Shown here one piece after another: positions 1 through 6,686 of a DNA stretch of 64,000 nucleotides. Within the stretch, counting starts at the first letter, position 1. Each line of letters starts with the position of its first letter. The translations under genes were made by a program, and so were the position numbers. Source of the DNA: Chloroflexota bacterium (lineage in GTDB: Bacteria; Chloroflexota; Anaerolineae; Aggregatilineales; Phototrophicaceae); contig JAIUNI010000007.1 in assembly GCA_020161935.1 (NCBI GenBank), forward strand, positions 273,864 to 337,863. The letters are read 5' to 3'. The notes under the pieces were generated by a model. That model worked only from the letters and a program-made list of their open reading frames with translations. It made no database searches and had not been told where the DNA came from.

Positions 1-29
1 CCACCGCCATCTAATATCCAGCTATAGAA

Positions 30-60
30 GGGGTTCACTGCCGGCAGCGAACCCCTTTTT
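30..60 (+). terminator. Intrinsic terminator of a gene left of the window
   Basis: GGGGTTC (30-36) pairs with GAACCCC (49-55), followed by five T residues. The loop contains the self-complementary CTGCCGGCAG. It would end a plus-strand transcript entering from the left edge. Confidence 0.75.
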
Positions 61-118
61 GCGCTCCTTGTAATCCTCTGTGTTTCTCTGTGTCCTTTGT
101 GCCTCTGTGGTAAAACGC
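61..118. repeat. Class B low-complexity repeat (CTCTGTG strings)
   Basis: The stretch repeats CTCTGTG / CTTTGTG words at a spacing of roughly 9-10 bases. The same vocabulary recurs near 2.3, 5.8, 40.7-40.9 and 63.6-63.7 kb. No gene is seen in 61-198. Confidence 0.6.
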
Positions 119-134
119 ATTCGCCTTTGGCTTT

Positions 135-169
135 GACTGGAGACTGATAGCTGACGACTGGCGACTGTG
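135..169. repeat. Degenerate heptamer tandem repeat (class A)
   Basis: Five consecutive 7-bp units are visible: GACTGGA, GACTGAT, AGCTGAC, GACTGGC, GACTGTG. They resemble the short tandemly repeated repetitive (STRR) heptamers of cyanobacteria and sit upstream of the MFS gene. Confidence 0.7.
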
Positions 170-267
170 TAAGAATTCACCTCAAGAAACCATCAAAAGT
201 GGTATCTTGTGCCCTTAATCCACAAATTCTATCATGTGCTAAGAACCCAATTATTGGAGACTCTTTG

Positions 268-1626
268 ATGAGCAGCGTCATCTCGACTTTGCGTGGCAGT
301 TTCTCGCCGCTTCGCCTACTTAACTTTCGTATTTATCTCAGCGGACAGGTCGTTTCGCTCATCGGCACATGGCTGCAAGTCACCGCGCAAGCGTGGCTCG
401 TCTGGACGCTCACTGGCTCGGAAGAAGCCAGCGGGTTCGTCGCCATGCTCAGTGCCTTGCCCTTCCTGCTGTTTGGCCCGTGGGCGGGTGTCATCGCCGA
501 ACGGGTTGACCGCCGCAAGCTGCTCATTGCTACACAGGTCATTGCGATGTTCTTAGCCTTCGCTCTCGCCATCCTTGTCCAAACCCGCACCACGCAGCTC
601 TGGCACGTCTTCCCGCCGTGGTCACAGCCCTACAACGAAACCTCGTGGGGCATCAATATCTCCATCGTCCAAATCTGGCATGTTTATGTACTCAGTTTCC
701 TGCTTGGCATCGTCAATGCCCTCGATGTACCCACCCAGCAAACCTTCCTCGGTGATCTTTCCGGCACAAGCGAACTCCGCAAAGCCGTCAACTTGAACGC
801 CATGATCTTGCAGGTCAGCCGCATGATCGGTCCTGCCATCGCGGGTTTGGTTATCGCCCGTATCGGCATCGCACCCGCCTTCTGGGTCAACGGCCTGAGC
901 TTCATCGCCGTCGTCGCCAGCCTGATTGCCCTCACTTCGACTCAGAAGCGCGGCGCACATAAACCGGTGCAGCCCTTCCGCGACCTAGCCGAAGCGCTGC
1001 GCTATCTCAAAACACAGCCGCGTATCCAAGACCTCTTTATATTCTCAACGCTAACTACCCTGCTCGTGCTGTCGGTCATCCTCAGCCAGTTGCCCGCTGT
1101 GTCGGATAAACTGCTGCATGGTGATGCGGAAACCCTCGGCGTTCTGCAAGCCGCATCCGGCGCGGGTGCGCTCATCGCCGTACTGTTCATCATGCCTATC
1201 TTCCAGAATTTACGCCGCAGTGGGATTGCCCTCAGTGTCACTGCCATTTGGATGGGCGTTTGGCTGCTGGTCTTTTCGGCCTCGCGCTCGCTCCCGCTGT
1301 CGATGGCAGCCATATTCTTTTGCAGCATGGGCGCACCCACCACCATCGCCACCGCCCTCGGCATGGTACAGTTCATGACACCCGCCGAAATGCGTGCCCG
1401 TGTCCTCAGCCTGTTCACAATGATTAGCTTCGGCCTGCAAACCTTTGCCGTACTCATCGTTGGTCTTATGGCGGAACGTCTTGGCATCTCAACCGCCATT
1501 CAAACTAACGGCATCATCCTCATCCTCGGTGCGGCCCTCATGCTCATCTTCCGCACCGAAATGCGCCGCTGGGAAATGACCACTACGCCCACCGCCTCAC
1601 CCGCCGTCGCCGCTGAAATCATCTAG
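268..1626 (+). CDS. MFS transporter, DHA3/EntS-like exporter
   Basis: A 452-aa integral membrane protein of the major facilitator superfamily with about 12 hydrophobic segments. The N-terminal region resembles EntS/DHA3 exporters: GQVVSLIGTWLQ in the first helices and VIAERVDRRKLL, a form of the conserved loop 2-3 motif. These families export siderophores or drugs by proton antiport; the substrate here is unknown. An upstream in-frame GTG at 199 would add 23 polar residues, but GGAGA at 256-260 sits 7 bases before ATG 268, so that start is preferred. About 40 residues between helices 3 and 4 (near residues 115-135) form an unusual hydrophilic W-rich loop. No operon partner is evident. Confidence 0.88.
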   Translation: MSSVISTLRGSFSPLRLLNFRIYLSGQVVSLIGTWLQVTAQAWLVWTLTGSEEASGFVAMLSALPFLLFGPWAGVIAERVDRRKLLIATQVIAMFLAFALAILVQTRTTQLWHVFPPWSQPYNETSWGINISIVQIWHVYVLSFLLGIVNALDVPTQQTFLGDLSGTSELRKAVNLNAMILQVSRMIGPAIAGLVIARIGIAPAFWVNGLSFIAVVASLIALTSTQKRGAHKPVQPFRDLAEALRYLKTQPRIQDLFIFSTLTTLLVLSVILSQLPAVSDKLLHGDAETLGVLQAASGAGALIAVLFIMPIFQNLRRSGIALSVTAIWMGVWLLVFSASRSLPLSMAAIFFCSMGAPTTIATALGMVQFMTPAEMRARVLSLFTMISFGLQTFAVLIVGLMAERLGISTAIQTNGIILILGAALMLIFRTEMRRWEMTTTPTASPAVAAEII

Positions 1627-1695
1627 GTTTGAACCGGGCAAACATTTTACATGCCCTGATCAATTGTCGATTAGGGCTGTATTACCTTCATCTTA

Positions 1696-1730
1696 AACTG
1701 ATAACTGGAAACTATTAACTGATAACTGCC
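1696..1730. repeat. Degenerate heptamer tandem repeat (class A)
   Basis: Five 7-bp units AACTGAT, AACTGGA, AACTATT, AACTGAT, AACTGCC run right up to the ATG of the methyltransferase gene. They therefore form its immediate leader and leave no clear Shine-Dalgarno sequence. Confidence 0.8.
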
Positions 1731-1731
1731 C

Positions 1732-2268
1732 ATGAATCACACCGATCACGTCAACCTCATCCACGCCGCCGTTCCCACTTCCGGCGGCATCTGGGCGGAT
1801 TTCGGCGCGGGCAGTGGCGCGTTTACCCTCGCCCTTGCCGGTTGTCTCGGCACGTCCTGTACCATCTACGCGGTCGATCAGGATTCGTCCGCCCTGCGCC
1901 AGAACAAGCAGGCGCTAACCTCACACTTCCCGCACATCTCCGCCCACTATCGCACGGCTGACTTTACCCGCCCGCTGGACATCCCGCCGCTTGATGGCCT
2001 CATTATGGCGAACGCGCTGCACTTCCACCGTGACAAGCAGCCCATCCTTCGCCAGCTCATCAGCTACCTGAAACCCGGCGGTCGCTTCGTCGTGGTCGAA
2101 TATAACGTCGATAAGGGGAATACGTGGGTTCCCTACCCCTTTACCTTCGCCTCTTGGGAAACCATCGCAGCCGCCGCTGGCCTGACGCAAACCCGCCAGC
2201 TTGCCGCCCGCCCCACGCGCTTCCTCAATGAATTCTACTGCGCCCTGAGTCTAAAACCCGCTGACTAA
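1732..2268 (+). CDS. Class I SAM-dependent methyltransferase
   Basis: A 178-aa Rossmann-fold methyltransferase. Motif I (DFGAGSGAFTLALA, about residues 23-36) binds SAM. An acidic residue ends strand 2 (YAVDQDSSAL), and the post-motif region LDGLIMANALHFHRDK and LKPGGRFVVVEYN match the Methyltransf_11/31 pattern. It is short, with no extra substrate domain, so the methyl acceptor cannot be predicted. The ATG follows a heptamer array directly. It stands alone on the plus strand. Confidence 0.85.
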   Translation: MNHTDHVNLIHAAVPTSGGIWADFGAGSGAFTLALAGCLGTSCTIYAVDQDSSALRQNKQALTSHFPHISAHYRTADFTRPLDIPPLDGLIMANALHFHRDKQPILRQLISYLKPGGRFVVVEYNVDKGNTWVPYPFTFASWETIAAAAGLTQTRQLAARPTRFLNEFYCALSLKPAD

Positions 2269-2269
2269 A

Positions 2270-2335
2270 CTCTGCTTATTCTCTCTATAAATCTTGGCGT
2301 TCTTGGCGATTGGAATTTAGCATTTTGCTCTATTT
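2270..2335. repeat. Class B repeat remnant (CTTGGCGTTCTTGGCG)
   Basis: The stretch holds CTTGGCGTTCTTGGCGATT, the same vocabulary as 5.78-5.81 kb and, on the other strand, 40.79 kb. It starts the 533-bp gap between the methyltransferase and SDR genes. Confidence 0.5.
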
Positions 2336-2483
2336 TCTCCTTGACTTTTTCGCCCATCTGTTCTATAATGGGGTTTCATTCAACAGCACAGCAAGAGTCA
2401 GAGTCGGCAGCAGCAAATCAACCAATTTTTATGATTTATCGTAAGCAGTTTAACAACCCATCGACGACATAAACGGCAAAACT

Positions 2484-2663
2484 CTCCCTCGCGTCCGCCA
2501 TGCAAAAGCAAAATTTGCACGGCGGTGGATACACGGGAGCAATCCGCCGATTTGTGTCATTTCAGCGCCAGCCTCCCTCACATCCGCCGACATAAAATGT
2601 CAATTCAGCGGACACACGGGAGCATCCCGCCCGCCATTTCGGCGGATAATTTGCACAATCTGC
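2484..2663 (+). repeat. Class D structured element, copy 1 (two modules)
   Basis: Module 1 is CTCCC (2484-2488), TCGCG, TCCGCC (2494-2499), a hairpin TGCAAA/TTTGCA (2501-2519), GGCGG, then TACAC and GGGAG (2535-2539). Module 2 is CTCCC (2573-2577), TCACA, TCCGCC (2583-2588), GACAT AAA ATGTC (2589-2601), GCGGA, CACAC, GGGAG (2618-2622). Each module can fold as two nested stems separated by a 5x5 internal loop and capped by a variable hairpin. A homologous copy lies in the opposite orientation near 40.5 kb. The rest of the 2269-2801 gap shows no gene. Confidence 0.7.
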
Positions 2664-2771
2664 AACACTTATAACATTCAACTATCGTTAGCAAATCCGA
2701 GATTTTTCAACCAGCAGGTAATCGCATCATCTTGTATTGAGCGAGAAGCAGTCAACCAATGACCTGCATTA

Positions 2772-2806
2772 AACTTGTAACTTTCAACTTGCTACTTGTA
2801 ACTACT
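2772..2806. repeat. Degenerate heptamer tandem repeat (class A)
   Basis: The units AACTTGT, AACTTTC, AACTTGC, TACTTGT, AACTACT run into the stop codon of the SDR gene, whose stop lies at 2802-2804. Confidence 0.7.
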
Positions 2807-3569
2807 TCACGCCCATCCGAACCGCACCATCCAGCCGGATCACTTCACCGTTCAAATACGGGTTCTCGATAATACTCTGCGCCAACTGCGCGTATTCCTC
2901 TGCCCGTCCCAACCGGCTTGGGAACGGAATCTGGCTGGCTAACGAAGCCTGTAGTTCCGGTGTCATCGCCCCAACCATCGGCGTTTCAAAGATACCGGGG
3001 GCAATCGTCATCACCCGTATCCCCGCGTAGGCGAGATCCCGTGCGATAGGCAGCGTCATACTCGCGATGCCACCTTTGGAGGCCGCGTATGCCGCCTGCC
3101 CGATCTGCCCCTCGAACGCCGCCACCGAGGCCGTATTAATCACCACGCCCCGTTCGCCGCTTTCATTCGGGGTATTCTCGCTCATCCGCACCGCTGCCAA
3201 CCGCAGCACATTAAACGTACCGATCAGGTTAATCCGAATAACCGACTCAAACAGGTCAAGCGGATGTACACCCTTCCGCCCCACCGTCCGCGCCGCCCAT
3301 GCTACACCCGCGCAGTTCACCACCACGCCCAACCCGCCGAACGCGCTGTATGCCATATTAACTGCGGCCTGCACCTCAGCCTCGCTGCTCACGTCCGCCT
3401 GTACGAAACGTGTACGCTCACCGAGTTCCTCAGCTAACGCTTGCCCACGCGCGTCGTCACGGTCGAGGATAATGACCTTCATGCCCTGCCCGACGAAACG
3501 CCGGACACACGCCGCCCCTAACCCCGAAGCCCCACCTGTCACTAAGGACACTTGCCCTTGAATATTCAT
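2802..3569 (-). CDS. SDR-family oxidoreductase, 3-hydroxyacyl-CoA dehydrogenase type 2-like
   Basis: A 255-aa classical short-chain dehydrogenase/reductase. It has the NAD-binding TGGASGLG motif (residues 11-18), an acidic residue after strand 2 (ILDRDDA) favouring NAD(H), VNCAGVA in place of NNAG, and a catalytic Ser with YAASKGG (Tyr/Lys) near residues 145-165. The C-terminal end (NGEVIRLDGAVRMG) and the PFPSRLG segment resemble type 2 3-hydroxyacyl-CoA dehydrogenases (HSD17B10 group), which oxidise short 3-hydroxyacyl-CoAs in fatty or branched-chain acid breakdown. Substrate assignment is inference. The ATG is preceded by a G-rich stretch (GGGGG) that can serve as ribosome binding site. 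Confidence 0.85.
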   Translation of the reverse strand: MNIQGQVSLVTGGASGLGAACVRRFVGQGMKVIILDRDDARGQALAEELGERTRFVQADVSSEAEVQAAVNMAYSAFGGLGVVVNCAGVAWAARTVGRKGVHPLDLFESVIRINLIGTFNVLRLAAVRMSENTPNESGERGVVINTASVAAFEGQIGQAAYAASKGGIASMTLPIARDLAYAGIRVMTIAPGIFETPMVGAMTPELQASLASQIPFPSRLGRAEEYAQLAQSIIENPYLNGEVIRLDGAVRMGVK

Positions 3570-3622
3570 CTACCCCCCAATAATTCTTTTCGTCTTTCCT
3601 CAGTACTCGGCACTCAGTACTT

Positions 3623-4267
3623 TTACACTTTACCCAGCTCATCCACGCTGAAATCCAGCGCGATCAAGTACGAGTCGTCAATACCTAACAGGCGCATATT
3701 CCGTGAACGCCCATGTTCGTCCTCGTCGTCATACAGCGGTTTCTCGTCGATGCCCGCTTGCATCCCGTGGTGTGTCAGCACCCGCACCATGCGTTCCGCC
3801 CCCGGTTTGGGCATCGTTCCCAACACACCCTGTCCGCTGGTCAATAGATTAACCAGTGGTTGAGCGCGATTAATGTCTTTCACCAGTTCGCGCCACGGCC
3901 CAAACGTGCTGAGATAGGCTTGGTTAATATCCAGCACCAACTCGTTTACATCATCCGGCTGCCCCGAAAACTGGATGGTCGCCCTCGGCACGTTGTAATG
4001 AAGCAGTACAGGATGCTCATCCGCGATGAACAAGTTCCCGAACACACCCAAACTCACGCGATGCTCGACCACACCCAGCGCCCGTATCACATATTGGCTT
4101 TTAGGGCGTAACCCCTGTACCTGCTCGTCAAATACCGCCGTCTGCACCATCAATTGCAGTTCCTGTGGTACGCCCCCCATTTGAAGGGCTAGAAAGATGC
4201 CGTACTGCTGCTCACCAGCGAGTTCAGCCAATAACTGCTCGCGCTTATCATCAAAAATAATGCTCAT
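3623..4267 (-). CDS. Hypothetical protein, about 214 aa
   Basis: I do not recognise the family. It is a soluble, mixed alpha/beta acidic protein without signal peptide, membrane helix or clear catalytic motif. Two in-frame ATGs lie at 4273 and 4267; AAGGA sits 7 bases before the second, so 4267 is preferred. It lies downstream of the metallophosphoesterase with a 31-bp gap on the same strand and before the SDR gene, so a three-gene transcript is plausible. Confidence 0.65.
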   Translation of the reverse strand: MSIIFDDKREQLLAELAGEQQYGIFLALQMGGVPQELQLMVQTAVFDEQVQGLRPKSQYVIRALGVVEHRVSLGVFGNLFIADEHPVLLHYNVPRATIQFSGQPDDVNELVLDINQAYLSTFGPWRELVKDINRAQPLVNLLTSGQGVLGTMPKPGAERMVRVLTHHGMQAGIDEKPLYDDEDEHGRSRNMRLLGIDDSYLIALDFSVDELGKV

Positions 4268-4298
4268 GCCCATTCCTTACATAAAGTTCGACACCAAG

Positions 4299-5066
4299 CT
4301 ACCCGCGCAAACGCCCCGCTGTCCAATCCACCGCCGGATAACCGACGCTGCCCAGTTCCGCGATAATGGTTTCTAGGTCAAACGGAACCCGCCGCAGGTC
4401 GACCTGCACTTGACCATTCTCGAACGTAAACAAGCCCCAACCCGCCTGACCTTTTACATCCATTGGCGCACCCACGCTGCCCACGTTGATCGCCCGCCAG
4501 CGTCCCAAATCTCGATCCATCTGAATATGCGTATGTCCACCCACACCCATCCAGCCCTCGCGGTCGAGGAAGAAATCGGCTGCTTCATTCTCAGGTGTAT
4601 CCGGGAAAAGCGTGGTTTCGTCGTTCCCGGGTATCGCGTGGTAGCCAATCACATAGCCGTATCCATCAACCTTTTTAGACAGTTCTTGCCCGTTGATCTT
4701 CTTGAGGAACCCATAATCCTCGAAACTCAGTTGGTCAACCGCCCACAAAAGCGCATCGTTAATCGAATGCCATTCGGACTTAAATTTGACTAATCCCGCT
4801 TCGTCCGCCGGAAACGGAAACTTCGGTCGTTCGCCCGTCAGCAGGTAACGGTCAGTGTTCCCACCAATCACCTTGAACGTCTTGCCCTCATTCGCCTCAC
4901 TCAGCGCCTTGACCTGCCGTAAACACTCCACCGGGCGCGGCCCGAATGCCGATATATCGCCCAAGCACCACGTCAGATCAATCCCGCCTACTTTTTCCAT
5001 ATCCGCTAAAACAGCTTCCAGCGCTGTCAAATTGCCATGTATGTCTGAAAGTATTGCCAGCCGCAT
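4299..5066 (-). CDS. Calcineurin-like metallophosphoesterase (YfcE/ApaH-like)
   Basis: A 255-aa metallophosphoesterase. All family signatures are visible: LSDIHGN (residues 6-12), CLGDISAFGP (GD pair, about 34), GGNTDRY (replacing GNHD/E), a central YHAIPGNDE and GGHTHIQMDR (GxH) with NVGSVGAPMD near the C terminus. These residues normally bind a binuclear Mn/Fe centre and cleave phosphodiester or phosphomonoester bonds; the substrate is unknown. The start ATG has GAGGAG shortly upstream. Confidence 0.88.
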   Translation of the reverse strand: MRLAILSDIHGNLTALEAVLADMEKVGGIDLTWCLGDISAFGPRPVECLRQVKALSEANEGKTFKVIGGNTDRYLLTGERPKFPFPADEAGLVKFKSEWHSINDALLWAVDQLSFEDYGFLKKINGQELSKKVDGYGYVIGYHAIPGNDETTLFPDTPENEAADFFLDREGWMGVGGHTHIQMDRDLGRWRAINVGSVGAPMDVKGQAGWGLFTFENGQVQVDLRRVPFDLETIIAELGSVGYPAVDWTAGRLRG

Positions 5067-5128
5067 CGTCTACTCCTCTAAAAGCTGCTATCCATGATTA
5101 ACTGATTGTCCGTCTTTGGCTCACTTTT

Positions 5129-5163
5129 AGCTGATAACTAAAAACTGTCAACTGATAACTGAG
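5129..5163. repeat. Degenerate heptamer tandem repeat (class A)
   Basis: Five 7-bp units are read directly: AGCTGAT, AACTAAA, AACTGTC, AACTGAT, AACTGAG. They lie between the divergent metallophosphoesterase and OsmC genes. Confidence 0.8.
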
Positions 5164-5289
5164 ATAGTAACACGCTGATCGGTTTCCTTCACCCCGAAAT
5201 GTGAGTATTGGGTGATTGGTAGTAGATAACCCAAAACGGCTATGGTATCGTATCCGTATCAGCCTTAATTCACCAGAAAAGAGGATTTC

Positions 5290-5721
5290 ATGGCAATCCG
5301 TAAAGCACAAGCAGTTTGGAACGGTACGCTTAAAGAAGGTTCAGGCACATTCAAGGGTGGCAGCGGTGCGCTCTCCGGCGGCTACACTTTTAAGACCCGT
5401 TTCGAGGACGACCAGAGCCAGACCAACCCCGAAGAACTGATCGGCGCGGCTCACGCAGCTTGCTACGCCATGTTCCTCTCGGCGCAGTTGACCACCGCTA
5501 ACTTCCCGCCCGAATCCGTGACGGCCAACGCTGAAGTCGACTTCGGTCGCGATGACAAGGGGCCGGTTATCAACGGCATTACCCTGAACGTCGACGCGAA
5601 GGTTCCGGGTGTCTCACAAGAAAAGTTCGACGAACTCGCGCAGAAGTCTAAAGAAGGCTGCCCGATCTCGCGCGCCCTCGCCAGCGTTCCGATCACCCTG
5701 AACGCCAAGTTGACCAACTAA
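5290..5721 (+). CDS. osmC: OsmC-family peroxiredoxin
   Basis: A 143-aa OsmC-type organic hydroperoxide reductase. The two reactive cysteines are in LIGAAHAACYAMFL (about residue 57) and SKEGCPISRA (about residue 123). The first attacks the peroxide and the second resolves the sulfenate, usually reduced by lipoylated proteins or thiols. Length and layout match OsmC rather than Ohr (N-terminal AVWNGTLKEGSGTFKGGSGA). AGAGG precedes the ATG. A terminator follows at 5738, so it is probably monocistronic. Confidence 0.92.
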   Translation: MAIRKAQAVWNGTLKEGSGTFKGGSGALSGGYTFKTRFEDDQSQTNPEELIGAAHAACYAMFLSAQLTTANFPPESVTANAEVDFGRDDKGPVINGITLNVDAKVPGVSQEKFDELAQKSKEGCPISRALASVPITLNAKLTN

Positions 5722-5737
5722 TCGTCTCGTCTTTCAA

Positions 5738-5768
5738 AGGGGTTTGCCAATGGTGAACCCCTACTTTT
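5738..5768 (+). terminator. Terminator after osmC
   Basis: AGGGGTT (5738-5744) pairs with AACCCCT (5756-5762), followed by ACTTTTCC. It lies 17 bases after the osmC stop codon. Confidence 0.75.
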
Positions 5769-5775
5769 CCTCTTT

Positions 5776-5812
5776 GATTTAATCTTGGCGTTCTCTGCGT
5801 CTTGGCGGTTAA
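5776..5812. repeat. Class B repeat (CTTGGCG / TCTGCGT)
   Basis: A string of CTTGGCGTTCTCTGCGTCTTGGCGG abuts the stop of the fructosamine-kinase-like gene. Confidence 0.55.
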
Positions 5813-6660
5813 GTATTGTATTTTCTGAGAATCTGCTCAACCGTCCTCACATACCCGCCCCCAAACAACCGCACATGCACCAGTAACGGATACAGGTTGT
5901 AAAGATCGCGCCGTTCCTCAAAGAACCCTGACACTATCGGCCTAAGCTGGTGATAACGATGGAAAAACGGCTGGCCAAACGTGCCGAACAGGGTGCTAAA
6001 CGCGAGTTCAATTTCAGGGTGGGCATAATAGATCGCGGGGTCTATGAAGCCAGTAATCTGCCCATAGGTCGCCAGAATATTCGTCGTCCACATATCCCCG
6101 TGGATGAGTGATGGATATTCCGGTTCGAGCAGCCAGCGTTCAAGCTGTCCCGCTAACTTCTCCACCCGCGCCAGCACCGCCGCTGGCAGCCTGCCGACCC
6201 GCGCTGCCTCATGCGCCGCGTACAGTAACCGCTGCTCACGGAAAAACGGTATCCACTGGTCGTGTTGTTTGTTCGGCTGGTGCACCCCACCGATTACTGT
6301 ATCGCGTTCCAACCCGAACGCCTGCCCGCGAACAGTATGTAACGCCGCGAGCAGTTCCGCTGCGTGTTCTTGTGCGCCAGCATCCAGTTCACTCTCGCCT
6401 TCAATGTATTCCATTAGCAGGAGTGTATCGACGCTGTGGTAGACCTCCGGCACAGGCAGTTGGCTGTGCTCACGCAGGTAACGCAACATGTAACCCTCAA
6501 CCGCTAATGTCGCCCCGCTGCCGTCCGCGACCTTCGCCACCACCTCTCGTCCATCCTCAAGCTCAACCTTATACACCTCACCGATGCAGCCGCCGGAAAG
6601 TGATGAAGTTTGCATAACTTTTGTGCCAAGGATTTCTTCTATCTGATAAGATAACAACAT
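5809..6660 (-). CDS. Fructosamine kinase-like protein (FN3K/YniA family)
   Basis: A 283-aa member of the fructosamine/ketosamine kinase family (APH/ChoK fold), which phosphorylates protein-bound or free Amadori sugars for deglycation. Visible signatures are SLSGGCIGEVYKVELEDG with VAKV (nucleotide lysine), LLMEYIEG hinge, the catalytic LIHGDMWTTNIL (Brenner-type HGDxxxxN, about 185-196) and FIDPAIYYAHPEIELAF (metal-binding Asp). Family members have the same length. The start ATG lies only 26 bp from the divergent start at 6687, so its promoter must overlap the neighbouring coding region. Confidence 0.9.
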   Translation of the reverse strand: MLLSYQIEEILGTKVMQTSSLSGGCIGEVYKVELEDGREVVAKVADGSGATLAVEGYMLRYLREHSQLPVPEVYHSVDTLLLMEYIEGESELDAGAQEHAAELLAALHTVRGQAFGLERDTVIGGVHQPNKQHDQWIPFFREQRLLYAAHEAARVGRLPAAVLARVEKLAGQLERWLLEPEYPSLIHGDMWTTNILATYGQITGFIDPAIYYAHPEIELAFSTLFGTFGQPFFHRYHQLRPIVSGFFEERRDLYNLYPLLVHVRLFGGGYVRTVEQILRKYNT

Positions 6661-6686
6661 AGTGATAAAACCTTATAATATTTGAG

